Assembly (NCBI GenBank): GCA_964020085.1
Contig: OZ026598.1
Location: 16,896,772 to 16,960,771, forward strand
Source: Micromussa lordhowensis
Lineage: Eukaryota; Cnidaria; Anthozoa; Scleractinia; Lobophylliidae
Direction: 5' to 3'
DNA: 64,000 bases
Both the position numbers and the translations under genes were made by a program. Under the pieces are notes generated by a model that was given only the letters and a program-made list of their open reading frames with translations, was not told the DNA's origin and made no database searches. Below, one piece after another: positions 1 through 12,605 of this stretch; positions within the stretch are counted from its first letter, which is position 1, and every line of letters starts with the position of its first letter.

Positions 1-690
1 AATTTGCGCCTCCTTTGTCGATCTTTTACATGCAATGTAAATTTGCCCTTTCTTTTTGCCCGGTCTGTTAACAAAATCGGACGACCGCGCAGCGGGTGTC
101 CGATTTGTTTATCACGAGTATGATTACAGACCGAATTGAACGACACGAAGTCTTATTACCAATTAATCATAAAAATTACAATTTCCGAGAAAAGAAGTTC
201 TTTTCTCGGAAATTTTCAATCTTAGTATTAGCTTCTTCTTTGAGAATGGGAGTGCTGATAGAAGTGAACAAAACTTAAACGAAAAAGTAGAGAACGAGAC
301 AAGTTCATCAGCATTTACTTTTGAGGTTCTGCGGCATATTTGTTTTTCATTGTTTACATGTTTTAGCTATCATTTATTTTAGGAAGGTTTTAAGAGCTCA
401 TTGGACTCCAGTCTTTAATTTGCTCTTAGCTCCTTTTTTACATCAGTGAAGTTTACTTTTGTTAACTGCAAAAGTCGTTTTCTTTTTTTTCTTCTTCTGT
501 TCTTCTTGTACATGATTGTAATATTATATATATGATCAGGCATTACTATCAGGATCGAGAGATGAACAAGTTTCTGCACTTGTCTTGAAGCCATTTTCTT
601 TTCCTAATGTGCTGTCATTGTTCACATTCTTGACTATTCCTCAGCCTACCTGTTCATAAAATCAAATATAAACAGTGCATTAGGACAGGT
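1..690. other. Gene-free left edge with a small hairpin
   Basis: No convincing coding exon is visible. A 15-bp inverted repeat with a 5-bp loop lies at 180-214 (arm AATTTCCGAGAAAAG) and is probably the core of a decayed palindromic MITE. The rest is AT-rich unique-looking sequence. Confidence 0.5.
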
Positions 691-2690
691 CCATGAGAAT
701 CCTAAGCCAAATTGACCTTGTGCTAGGTCATGCATACTGATTGTCGTTCACGTTTACCTTGTGCAGTGTCAGAAACTTAATAGTAATTTTCCATTTCGAT
801 ATAAATTCAGTTTCCTTCGTCCAGTGCTATATTGAGTGTCCATTGTCAGAAGTTACTGTAACTATTAATTTTCCATACTGATTGTCACTATTTTTTATCT
901 TGCCCATTATTAGAAATACAGTGATCCTCTAGTGCAGTTTTATCTTCTCCAGAGTCAGAACTGAAATAGTAATCCTCCATAATTTTATCTTCTCTGGTGT
1001 CAGAACTTAAACAGTAATTCCCCATGCTGATTGGCATTCAGTTTCATATTGTCCAGTGACAAAAGTGAAATCCTCCACACTGATTGCCATTCCCTTTTTT
1101 TCTTCTCAAGCAACAGAACTGAAGTAATTCTCCATATTGCTTGTCATTCCATTTATCTTTTCCAGTGATATTCAATTTTATTTTGAAGTGTTTCTGCACT
1201 TGTCTCGTAGCCAGATCAAATGTTAATAAGAATCAAATGTTGATGATACATTAGAACAAATCAACTAGATTATTATTCAACAAATTGTAACACTATCCAA
1301 ATATGGTCATGATGCTCTCGATATCTGTCATCCGTTGGTAACAGATTGTGGGAAGAAAAAGTGAAGTGAGAAAATGTCGACAGAGAGATTTAAAAATGTT
1401 AGGCTGTTTTGTTATCAATTTGTTGAATAATAAAACAATTATCCTGCTCAATCTCGTGGAATATCGTCTGATTTTAGCCGACTCGACCTACGGCCTCGTC
1501 GGCCAAGTATCAGACGATATTCCGCGCGATTTAGCAGGATAATTGTTAAATATCCAGCCTCTCCGACCTCACCCTCGGTAAATGTCACATATTCATTGAT
1601 TATTACTTATTTTTACCTTGTTCGATGCTTGAACTGATATTAGTAGTAAATCCTCCACACCGATTGCCATTCATTGTGTATCTTGTTCATTATGGGAACA
1701 TACTTTGTATTCTTAAAATTGCCATTTGTATCTTGCCAGGTGTAAGAACTGAGGCAGTAATCCTAACAACTCATATTGTAGTCAGCCATGTAACTGGTGC
1801 AGGTGCAAACCTTCCATACTGATTGCCACTCATTTCTATCTTGTTCAGTGTTTTCTCATCATTCATTTTCATCTTGTGCAGACAGAACTGAAATAGTAAT
1901 CCTCCATACTGATTGTCATTTAATTTTATCTTGTCCATTATGAGAACTGAAGTAGTAATTCTCCATACTGGTTGTCCTTCAGTTTTATCTTCCCTGTTCC
2001 CCAGTGTCACAACTGATGTTGTAATTTTCCAGACTGATTCTCAGTAAGTTTTATCTTGCCCAGTGTCACAACTGATATTGTTATTCTCCATAACTATTGC
2101 CATTTATTTTTTCTTGTCCAGTGTCAAGACTGATATTGCAATTCTCCATACTGATTGCCATTCAGGTTTATCTTGTCCAATGTCGAATAATATTGTATTT
2201 CTCCAGACTGATTGCATTTAGTTTTATCTTGTCCACTGTCACAATTATTTTAATTCTCCATACTTAATGCCATTGTCAGTTTTGTCTTGTCCAGTGTCAG
2301 AAGTGATATTGCAATTCTCCATACTGATTGCCATCATTTTTATCTTGTCCAGTGCCAGTACTGATATTGCAATTCTCCATACTTATTGCCATTTAGTTTT
2401 ATCTTGTCCAGTGTCACAATTGATATTTTAATTCTCCATACTTTGTCTTGTGTCAAAACTGAAATTGTAATTCACAATACTGAATGCCAGTCAGTTTTAT
2501 CTTTTCCAGTGTCAGAAGTGATATAATTTTAATTCTCCATACTGACTGCCATAATTTTTATCCTGTCTAGTGTCAGAACTGAAATTGTACTCCACCATAC
2601 ATGCCAGTCCATTTTACCTTGTCCAGTGTCACAACTGATATCACTGTAATTCTCCATACTGTTTGCCATTCATCGTTACCTTGTCCAACC
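690..2690 (+). repeat. Degenerate ~60-bp tandem satellite
   Basis: A motif containing CTTGTCCAGTGTCA, then AACTGATATTGTAATT and CTCCATACTGATTGCCATT, recurs about every 55-65 bases across this stretch. It is densest from 1623 to 2690. Copies differ by substitutions and short indels, so the array is old. Further copies sit at 3311-3450 and near 4020-4060, which shows that the array once continued and was split by later insertions. No coding potential is evident. Confidence 0.8.
1431..1550. mobile_element. Palindromic hairpin MITE with 4-bp TSD
   Basis: The element at 1435-1546 (112 bp) is a near-complete inverted repeat. It begins ACAATTATCCTGCT and ends with the reverse complement. The two halves also pair through ATATCGTCTGA and GCCGA. 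The flanks TAAA at 1431-1434 and TAAA at 1547-1550 look like a target-site duplication. It interrupts the 60-bp satellite, so it is younger than that array. It encodes no protein and is non-autonomous. Confidence 0.75.
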
Positions 2691-2840
2691 CTCAATAAAT
2701 ATAGTTGATTATAATTATTATGATTGTTATGATCATCATTATTATTATGATTGTTATGATCATCATTATTATTATGATTGTTATTATCATCATTATTATT
2801 ATGATTGTTATTATCATCATTATTATGATTGTTATTATCA

Positions 2841-2892
<52 letters not shown>

Positions 2893-3310
2893 TACTACTA
2901 CTATTACTATTATCATCTAAAGGTGCTGGAGGTCCCCCAGATGTAGATACAAATGGCTTTCAAAGGACTCTTGCTACCAAGTCATTCAAGAAGTCTGGCT
3001 CTAATTTGTGTGAGGGTTTTGCAGCTCTGATCTGCTGATTGTGCGCTGAATACATTGATCCCGCGACCATATAGCCAATTCTGGCAAGTCATCTTATCCC
3101 GCTGGGTAAGGGTAACAGCGAAATCATACCAATAGGAGTGGGCAAAGTAATTAGAATTATTGGAAAGTGCTTGACAAAGGTGACAAAACAAAGAGATACT
3201 AGAGTAGAGTGGCTTGCTTCAGGTTTGCGCCAAACACATATCTGAGAGTGAGGCAGCAGTGTATGCAATGAACTGTTTATTCCATGAGGAAGCCTATGCA
3301 GTGCTGCTAG
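2690..3310. repeat. Dispersed repeat, copy 1, with expanded ATT/ATC microsatellite
   Basis: The segment begins with CAATAAATATAGTTGATTA and continues as an imperfect ATT/ATC trinucleotide array (about 2704-2920). A ~350-bp body follows that closely matches 4300-4620. On the minus strand the body encodes a short broken peptide ([14 protein letters not shown]). About 100 bp near 3131-3229 is absent from the other copy. The family is not recognised. The minus-strand reading frame suggests that it derives from a mobile-element gene. The polyisoleucine translations of the microsatellite are not genes. Confidence 0.65.
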
Positions 3311-3485
3311 TGGATGTGTCAGAACTGAACTTGTAATCCACCATACTTAATGCCAGTCAGTTTTATCTTGTCCAGTGTCACAACTGATATTATTGTAATT
3401 CTCCATACTGTTTGCCATTCATTGTTGCCTTGTCCAGAGTCAGAACTGAATATTACTGAATATTGTTACACCTTCATCAGAGATT

Positions 3486-4020
3486 CACCCATATAATACC
3501 AGGTGTGCTGCAAATCAAAATTTCTTTAAGCCGCCATCAGTACGCACCAATTATGGGGTATGTACATTTAAATTCTCCGCAATAAAAATCTGGGAATCTC
3601 TCCCGTCAGAACTTAAATGTTTTCGATACTTGCTCTTCAAAAAGCAATATAAAAAAATTCTTATTGACTACTCAAAACTGACCATAGTTTAACTGCTAGG
3701 TATGTAAAATAACGTTGTACGATATCAGGCAGAATTTTCCTTTTATTTGAGCTTACATGTATATAATGACGTTTTTCCTTCTTTTATGATTGTAATATTG
3801 TCTTTTAACGTAACATGCGGCCATCGCCAACTTAAATCTACATGACAGTGGCTAACTCGAAAGCCCCTTGGCTACTTTGGTCCACTGTGCACAATTAAAT
3901 ATTGTATTGTCTAGTTAATTTCTATTTGTATTTATTTGTCCTATATTGTTGTAAATCGTGTTTTTTTTTATCTTTTTCTGTAAACAGTGTGCAATAATAA
4001 AAAAAACTGAAACTGAAAAC
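3486..4020 (+). mobile_element. 5'-truncated LINE: reverse-transcriptase C-terminus and 3' tail
   Basis: The frame at 3486-3692 encodes 68 residues ending in TAA. It carries the signature of the C-terminus of non-LTR retrotransposon ORF2 proteins: HPYNTR, then RTNYG, F.FSAIKIWESLP and a basic end. Everything upstream of HPYNTR is missing, as expected for 5' truncation during target-primed reverse transcription. The 3' UTR runs to about 4018 and ends in an A-rich tail with repeated ACTGAAA. The 60-bp satellite lies on both sides, so the LINE inserted into it. It cannot mobilise itself. Confidence 0.75.
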
Positions 4021-4255
4021 TGAAGAACTGATCTTGCAATTCTCCATACTGATGTAAATTTTTAATTTTCTTGTTCTAATTATTAGACTTGATCCAATGC
4101 TTTGCTCTTTATTATTTTCGTGTCTCATATTTTACTTTTCTGTATTATAGTTGCACATTTGAGAATCTTCCTGTATTATTAATTTTTAATACCTCACCTT
4201 TTTATTCTGTACATATTTATAAATGAGGGCCACTGGTTTTTCAGTTACTGTGTTA

Positions 4256-4625
4256 CCTTCAATAAATAAAGTTGATTACGATTATTATCATCATTATCAT
4301 CTAAAGGTGCTGGAGGTCCACCGAATGTAGATACAAGTGGCTCTCAAAGGATCCTTGCTAGCATTAAGTCATTCAAGAAGTGTGGCTCTAATTTGTGTGA
4401 GGCTTTTGCAACTCTGACCCACTGATTGTACACAGAATTACAATGATCCCACAACCATTGAGCCAATTGTGGCAAAGTCATCTTATCCCGCTGGGTAAGG
4501 GTAACAGTGAAATCATACCAATTCACCAAACACAAATCCGGGAGTGAGGCAGCAGTGCACGCAATGAACAGTTCTTTAGTCATGGAACAACCTACCACTT
4601 GTTGTTGAAGCAGGCAGTTTGCCAG
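4256..4625. repeat. Dispersed repeat, copy 2 (short microsatellite)
   Basis: This second copy of the repeat at 2690-3310 starts with AATAAATAAAGTTGATTA. Here the trinucleotide tract is only about 25 bp, against about 200 bp in copy 1. The minus strand at 4344-4598 keeps an 84-residue open frame (CTAASLPDLCL, then [14 protein letters not shown] and LPQLAQWLWDHC) that reads as one piece, whereas copy 1 is interrupted. I do not recognise the protein. It is probably a fragment of a mobile-element gene rather than a host gene. Confidence 0.6.
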
Positions 4626-7600
4626 CTTTTAAGAATATGTATGCAAATTGCCAGCATATGATTTTATTATATTACTTTAGTGCTCTTTCTGTTTTTCATT
4701 CATGTTTGTAATTTAATTAAAGGAAGTTTTCAATTAGGGCCAACCTCAGTAACTTCCTTTTAGGCTGCCCATTCATTTTTTATTGTTGTTAATCATTGGG
4801 TATTACCTTGATACATCTTTTAATTTGATTCCTGAATAACTTTTTATTGTATTATTTGTATTGCATTCTTTCAGTATCACACAAGCCATATAATTGGTGT
4901 GAAGTCTACAAATCTGGATCTTAAGAAAGAGTTCTAAGTCCTGCAGAACCTATATTGCTAATGTACCTCCAACTGTAATTATAATAATAGTAATACTATT
5001 GTAATACCTTATTTAGTTGATCAAAATACATATCAAGTGCTACATTCAATAAAAGATAAAGTGATTAAAAATATGTGTAAAAAGCGTTTGTATTACAAAT
5101 TTAAAAAGGGTAAAATGATAAAAAGGTTAGACTATATATTGCTAATTTATACTTAGTTAAAACATAACCTATTATTGATAAATTATTTTTAAAACACCCA
5201 GTGTTTGTATGATTTAGAAGCTCGGCCTGCTCTTGCATCTTTTATGTTAGCCTTAATGATTCTTTTACTCAAGGTAACAAATTGTGATACAAAGTTAGTT
5301 CACACCATGATCTGATTAGCTCTAATAATTCTCTTAAAAATGCTTGTCAGACCTTGAGCAGCCAAATATTGAGAAAACTGATCTACTCCCAGAAGACATT
5401 TTTTTCTAAGGACCAACGTCTGAACTAACTGGAAATTTAGTTATATCCAGCTAACATTTGATTAACGACATTGGCAGTTTGGGTAAGAGTTATTATGCTG
5501 TGCAGTTATTTGTAAGTTTCAGTTTAATGATACTTTTCCACATATATGCTAAGAAAAAAAAGTAAAAAGATTGTTGGATAGTAGTAGGGTAAAACTTAAT
5601 TTCCATTCTACAGGGCCACTCTAAAGAAAAAACCTAAATTGTGTATTTTATAAAAATAATGTTTTTCTGAAACAAATTTACAAAACAAAATTGAAAAAGA
5701 AAAAGAGGTTGCTCAAGAACAACTGATTTTAATATCTGATCCCTATAACCATTTCGAGCCAAGACAATCAGTCAATCCCTTTGCCAAAAAGGAACAGCAT
5801 GCTGCAGGAGGCTTATGGTACACACATTGGCCTAATTGGAAAGCAGAAAAAAAACAGTGAAAATTGTTCAGCAGATCCTCAAGACTGAAAAACACAACAT
5901 GGAAGAAGCCGTGTTCACATAGACACACCCCCAAAACATTCTTTGAAGGTTGCATCCAGCTGTGCCTCTGCCTCTACCACCAGATGCTCTTGTCCAATGA
6001 TCTTGCATGAAGCAACCGACTGTCAACATACTAACCACTACCCAAAGCAATCAAAAGCTGTGCGGCTCTCCTCCACACCTCAAGGTTCTCAGCTAAACAA
6101 CCTTGGCAATCCAACAGAATCTAGAAACAGCCCTGAACCAATGGCAGCACCATTCCAAATACATTATTTAGTGTCCAGTCAACCAAGCCCAATGGTATTA
6201 AATAGTAAAGGAACAGTGACTCACCCTCAGTCTGGATGAAATACCCAGTTAAGCCTGAAGCAAACAAACCTAACAAAGATCATATCAGGCTGCATGTCCA
6301 AACCACTATTGTGCCTAGACCTGTGAAGTACCTTTTCAGTCATCAGACTTTATTTTCCATGGTGACATCCCAACATTATGTTTGAAAAAATGTCCTTTGA
6401 CATCATTGATCTTTTGTTTATTTACTTCAAAATAATTAGTTTTATGCTGCAGACTTAGAACTTTCCATGGTTATTAATGTTATGGCTTCAGGAGAGCTTA
6501 TAATTTCTGAGCTTTCATATGTTGTTGGTATTATAGAGCTGTATTTGTCTTGGTCTACAATAATAAATTACTTTTCACAAAAGAAGACAGAAAAGAATAT
6601 GGTAGGTGTGCAGCGCATCTTGGTTGTTAGAATAAAAGACTGCAAAACACTCAACATCACCAATTTTGATACGTGGCTAAATATTTAGGTAAAGCGAGAC
6701 TTCAACCAATGCAGCCAGCGGCTTTTCCCTCAACAGTGAGTGACCTGTGGGGTGGCCCTCAGGGGATTTGCAGGATTTTTTTGTCTCACAGTTATTTCCA
6801 CTGATATCTTTGGTGATTTGCACAGCTCATGCTAGCGAATCTTTGTGGATTGTAATGCTCCCTCTCTCTTGGTTTGCTGGTCTCTCGGCAAGTTTTCGGT
6901 CAGGTAAGTTATTTTCAATGATATCTTTCAGTCCGATGGTGCCAGTCAGTGGCCGCTTCTTGGGGTGGTTCCCGCTTCTAGGGTTGCCCTGGATACCTCC
7001 CTTCAGCATATGGCATTTGGCACTCTGCTAACCTTTTAGGCCCCAGTTCCCAAGGTCACCTATTTGCTGGTTCCCTGCCACTCCGGGAACTTAACTGTAG
7101 AGGAATCCATCAAGAAGTTTGTTGTACGGGTTTGATGTCTACATTGACTTTTATGTTTTTACTGGTAGACAGTCCATACCAGTAAAAATGTCATCAAAAT
7201 TTCTCACGTTTGCCAAAGGAGAGGTTCATAATATATTTATATTGTTTACTATTCCATGAGCTTAAAAGGACTGATCAGGTCCAGGTCCTTATAGATATCT
7301 TTATCCTTGTTTGATACTTAATGGTCAGCTTGATTGTGGAATCCAAAAATGACCCCTTAAAAAGCATGTTTCTGTGGCATAAAATGGTTGCTTAATTGAG
7401 GAAGACAGAATCTTCTCAGTGTTCCTTATCTGCATCAGTTGAGATAGCAATATTCATAACTTTCACACAAGCCAAAGTGCTGTCCAGCCCGTCCAGACTG
7501 TACTAGTAACAACATTAATGCCTCATTTGTTTTCATCTACCATGTTTCATCAGAGTAATTTTCAAACTCTATTTTGTCTCCGAATTTATTTTTTGTTTGG

Positions 7601-9134
7601 ATTTAGGCATGATGCAAGATTGTTGTTTTCTTAAACGTAATGCCATCAGGTTATTTGAAAACTACCATTACTTGCGCTGAGGCCTTGCATCCGTGTATTC
7701 AAGCATACAATGTATGGTTGTGTGTACATTTGCGTACTCTGTGATCCCCTCTTTGCAGAGGACATTGTACAGCTTTAGACTATGTGGCCTAACCACTCCT
7801 CATATTTAACTTTCATGCAACCCTGGAAATTTATTTAAAGGCCTCAAAAGGCAACACTTTAAATCTGGATGTAAAGTCATTTGGAGTTAATAACAGATTC
7901 ATGATCACGCAGAGAGTATTTTAGCTTCAAAAATAATTATCTTAATTAGGCTAGACTGCCTGCCCATGTTTAGAGCTGCAAGAAGAATTTCATTAATTAT
8001 TTGACGTGATTATAGTTACATGTAATTGTGCATACTTCTCTACATGTACATGTAGGTTGTTACATTGTATAAGTTCAATTTTTTTTAATCACACTTTGTA
8101 ACTGGCAGAGAAGTCTCATAGAAACATGTAACTATAAAGTATTACAAATCAAAAACAATTGTGATCTTTTTTAAAACACTGCATTCACTTCAGAAATACA
8201 TTTACATGTACTTTGATTCAAACCTTACACCAATGATATTAACTTAACAGTTCACTGAATTGCACTAGCTGAACTCTTGGATCAGTTTGAGAGCATTACA
8301 GTTTGAAGAGCCGAGTGTGTAATGACTCATGACAGACAAAAACAAGACACTGCAAATTGATGACTTGATCATTTGAGGCAAATACACATTAGCAACATAA
8401 ATGCAAGAAAATGAATGTCACCAAGTTGCAATTGGTTTCCCCTGGGCAATTAATTGCTTATAAAAGTGAAATGATAACATGGATGATAAAGTACCTTACT
8501 TTGAAACAAATGCTCTATTGTCTCTCTATAAACATTTAAAAAAAAATAGATTATGGGGCATTTTTAACATCCAATCCTTATAATGACCTTATAAACATAC
8601 AATGGTTGTGCCTTTTTAAAGTAACAATTACCTTTTTGTTGAATGATCAAGTAAACAGGTAAATTTTAGCACCTGGTGCACTGCAGGTGTTAAAATATAT
8701 CCCTTAGAAACCTGCTATCAATGAAAAAGCAAAATGAACTAAACTGACATCATGAACTTCATCTTACTTGCAACGTAATCTACCTCAACCCAAACCATGA
8801 ATTCACACCCTGTATTCTGACATGACACGTGGTGTCATGATGCTTAGCTCCCAAGGGATAGTGACTCATTTTGTATCAACTTGAAGCTGTTGTACTGTCC
8901 TGACAATCCACAAACTCCACCACCACTTGTAGTCTTCTGATAACATTGTCACTGATCCCATCCCGTGTAGTTGAATTCATCAAGCTTCATATATTTGCCA
9001 TGAATAATACCTGTTTTAGAATACCTCAAAGAATACTTCACATTAAGTTCCACGTTCCATACTAAAAATGCCAAGTATTAACATGTGTCACAATCACAAA
9101 TATATGATATAAAAAATTAATAACAATTTTTAAC
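4626..9134. other. Gene-free, AT-rich intergenic DNA
   Basis: I see no exon with family similarity here. Open frames at 5943-6239 and 6747-7031 show no recognisable domain and no supporting splice context. An ACATGTACATGTA-type motif occurs near 8042. The stretch ends exactly at the left breakpoint of the tandem array (C at 9134, unit from 9135). Confidence 0.5.
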
Positions 9135-10138
9135 AGGGCAGGGGGATTATCTATCTTGACAGCTTTTTTTCACTTTTTGAATTTCAAAGCTGGAACTAAA
9201 CAGGTTGAAAGGCAGAACTTTTTCTTAAGCACATGTTGTAAGATTATACACTAACAAAATATGTTGAATGAGAAATAATTATCATTTTGCTTTTTGAGTA
9301 ATGCAAAATTCTGGTTGGTATGACATTGCAACTCATGAGAGTTAAAGGAACTCCTCAAGATGCAGCAACTACAGAGCTCTGATTTCAAATTGCATTCCTC
9401 ACTCAATAATATCACCATGTTAAGTGATCAACCTGATCGAGAACAGACTTTAATTATGAGCAAAGTATCCACCATAACAATACATGTAAATCTGGATTGC
9501 ACAAACTTCAAGTTTTACTGGTTTAGAGGTTTTCTGTTTCTCACTGCTTTCCAAAACGTAAATCCACCCAATGAATTGAAGATTGCTAAAACATTGACTT
9601 TCAGTTTTAGGTACAGTATGACCAACAAAGCTGCTTGGAGACTCTTTAATATGTATAAGGGCATGGCCTATAAGTTATGTCTTTTCCATATTCATTAATG
9701 CTTCCCAAGCGATATTGTGGTGACAAAATATTGTTTTTAATGTTGCTCATAGTCTAATTAGCATTCATGAACTTCTAAAGAGAACTTAAGGCCTAATGGT
9801 AAAACTACAGGACTTTTCAAGCATCTTGCAAAAGTACAATCATTGGGAATACAGTGTACCAGATAAATTAACTGTGAAAGTTGGGAAAGGACTACATTTA
9901 CGCCTTCCCTACCAGCCGAGCTAATGTAGCATCAATCAATTACATGTATATACACTGTAGGCAGCTTAAATTTGGCTGCTTGAATATCCAAATTGATGTA
10001 TGGCCTGGCTTTGAGATATTGAATCAGAAGTCTTACTCTTCACATGATTTAAAGGTGTCATCACAAGTGTGTACTGTTTACAATACCCTTTTTACCAATG
10101 TTTGGAGGGGGAAGTGGGTGGTTGGGTGGGGGTGAGGA

Positions 10139-10478
10139 GGTGATGGCCTATTGGTTGGTCATTTGGACTCTGCATCAATAGGTCCAAAATGGAGTCCAAG
10201 CTAGAGTTGCTGTATCATTCTCAGGCAAGACACCCCACTCTCCCAGTACCTCTCCCCTCCAAGGGGTGGAAATGGTACTGGCCGATTGCAAGGGCAACCT
10301 GACAAAAAACCAGGGGTAACCTGTGATAGACTAGAATCCTGTCCAGAGAGAGAGTGACAATACCCCTAGGCACTACATGTTGTAGAGATCAGAGTTAAGC
10401 ACCAGCACTCATGAGCCATCTGGCTTCTCCATATCTCTAGGGACTGGAACCGACTTCCCTGCCCTGGAGCCGGTGAAA
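10139..10478 (+). mobile_element. tRNA-derived-type SINE, unit 1
   Basis: The head GGTGATGGCCTATTGGTTGG resembles a Pol III A box, and AGGTCCAAAATGGAGTCC is a decayed B box. A body containing TCAGGCAAGACACC, GGTACTGGCC, GGGGTAACCTGTGATAGACTAG and TCCTGTCCAG follows. I know this layout from abundant invertebrate SINEs. The end is set by alignment with the opposed copy at 12269-12605. It has no protein-coding role. Confidence 0.65.
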
Positions 10479-12268
10479 TAACCACTAGAGTGTTCTCGTT
10501 CTGAGCCACTGAGACCAGAAGAGGAATTCAATGTACTGTTTAAAACAAACCTTTTGCCATAAAAGTTTAACCCCCTTGACTGGATGTACCAACAAAACTT
10601 TCAAGTGAGGGAGGGACAAGGCCATTGGTTGACATGCACTTTAAACAGACAGCTACACAGCAGATGGCTGGAAATGTAGACTGACAGGTTGAAACTAGGG
10701 CAATGGTGCATCATGGAATGGGGAGGGGAAATTGGAGAGTAATGCTCCTCGAGTGAGGTTGCACAGTAAAGATGATTCAAGAGCCCACAATGAAGGACAA
10801 TCCCCTGGTGGTGATGTGCTCAGCATGTGGTGTTGCAGTAACCAAGGCTACAATTCAGATTTCTGAAGGAGCCATTTTTACTATAGGAAAAAGTCAGGCA
10901 GCCTTTGTAACAACAGTTATTCCTTTTGACATTTAAATGACACATCTGATAGGGATGAAACTCAGCTTTTGATTTTTGTTGAAAATTAGGACAATAATGC
11001 ATTCCATGCCCAGTAGAAATAATGTTAGATGTTCCAGGCCATAATGACAGTAGGTGGAATGGAGAGGAAGTCATGGTTAAGTGATCTTTCCTTCATCTCA
11101 GAGACATTTCTGTTCTTCAGGCATTCAGTTCAAGATGCTCAAGTGTATCTCTTGCAGGAACAACAGTGCAAGGATTTTCTGGCTGTGGTGAAGCAAAATC
11201 ATCCATGCATTCAGGAGAAGTACCAGGTGATGAGCTGACACATCTTGATGAAGAAGTGGCTAACAGCAATTGCATGAACTGAAGAGGATTCAGGTTGTCT
11301 GCCCAAAAGTGTCATGGCAACAAAGATGTCGCACATGCACCCCTGCCCAGCGCGCCACAACCTTTGCCTCCAACCATGCGCTCCGCCACGCCATCACCAC
11401 ATCTGCATTGCCTCCACCTTTGCTGCTGCAACACCTTTGTGCAAAAGCATGGTAAATCCTCTCCAGCTCATACAACTTATGTAAGCTACTTCTTCATCAA
11501 GGTGTGACAGTTCAGCGCTTGAGACATCTCCTAAATACATGGAAGATGAAGCTTCGTCTCAGCTAGAAAATCCTTGCATTGTAGCTCCTGCAAGAAATAC
11601 ACTCGAACATCTTGGGCTAAATGCCAAAAGGATGGAGAAGTCTCTGAAATGAGAAAAGGATCGCCAACCATGACTTACTTCCCACCCCATCTGCTGATCT
11701 GTTATGGCATAAAACATGTGACATCATCCCATCCAAGCAAGCAATACATCATTTTCCCAATTTTAAACAGCCAATCAGATGCTGGGCATCATCCAAATAA
11801 TGTGTCATCTGAATATCAAGCACAAATAACTGTTGTTTTATAACCCATCTTTTTCCTATAACAAAAAGATTCATTCAGAGGTCTGAATCCTAACCTTGCT
11901 GACCACAATAACATGTGCTAACCATATCACTACTGAAGAATTGTCCTTCTCACTGTGGATTCCTGAATTACATGCAACCTTACTGTTCAACCAAACTCAA
12001 GAGGTACCATTCCCTGATTTCTCCACCCCATTACACAATCCACTACTGCCCTGGTCCCATTCTGCCATTCCACATTTTCAGTCATCTATTGCACAACTGC
12101 TTGCTAAAAGTGCTTGTTGACAAATGCCCTTTCCCTCCCTCACTTAAAAGTTCGGTGGTATATCGGGTGAAGGGTGTTGGACTTAAATGGTGAAAGGTTC
12201 ATTTCGCACAGGACACCAAATCCCCCCTCCAGTCTTTGTGGTTAAGAATGGGCACATTCCAATGATGT

Positions 12269-12605
12269 TTCACTGGCTACTAGGCACGGAAGTCAGCTCC
12301 ATTCCTAAGGGATCAGAGAAGTCAAATGGTTCATCAGTACAGGTGCTCAACTCCAATTTCTGTGACATGACGTGTCTAGGAGTGTTGTCCCTCCCCTTGG
12401 ATGGGATGCTAGTCCATTGCAGGTGACCCCCAGCAATTGTCAGGTTGCCCTCACTAATTGGCCAGTACCATTTACACTCTTGGGTAGAGAGAGACATTGT
12501 GAGGGTAAGGTGGCGTGCCTGAGAACATGACACAGCAACCCTAGTTTGGCTCCATTTTGGACCAATTGATCCAGAGTCTAACAGACTAACCATAAGACCA
12601 TCAAC
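12269..12605 (-). mobile_element. Second SINE of the same family, opposed, unit 1
   Basis: Read on the minus strand, this stretch aligns end to end with the SINE at 10139-10478. It has the same head (GTTGATGGTCTTATGGTTAG), the same TCAGGCACGCCACC block and the same ATGGACTAGCATCCCATCC block. The 115-residue open frame across it is a by-product of SINE sequence, not a gene. The two SINEs form an inverted pair about 1.8 kb apart in every unit. Confidence 0.65.

Noticed and set aside
2692..3038. Open frames of polyisoleucine, polyserine or polyleucine on both strands
   Set aside because: They are translations of the ATT/ATC microsatellite.
9360..12426. Several open frames of 60-115 codons repeated in each 5.1-kb unit
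   Set aside because: They look conserved only because the DNA is a recent tandem copy. They show no recognised domain or splice context, and the 115-codon minus frame is SINE sequence.
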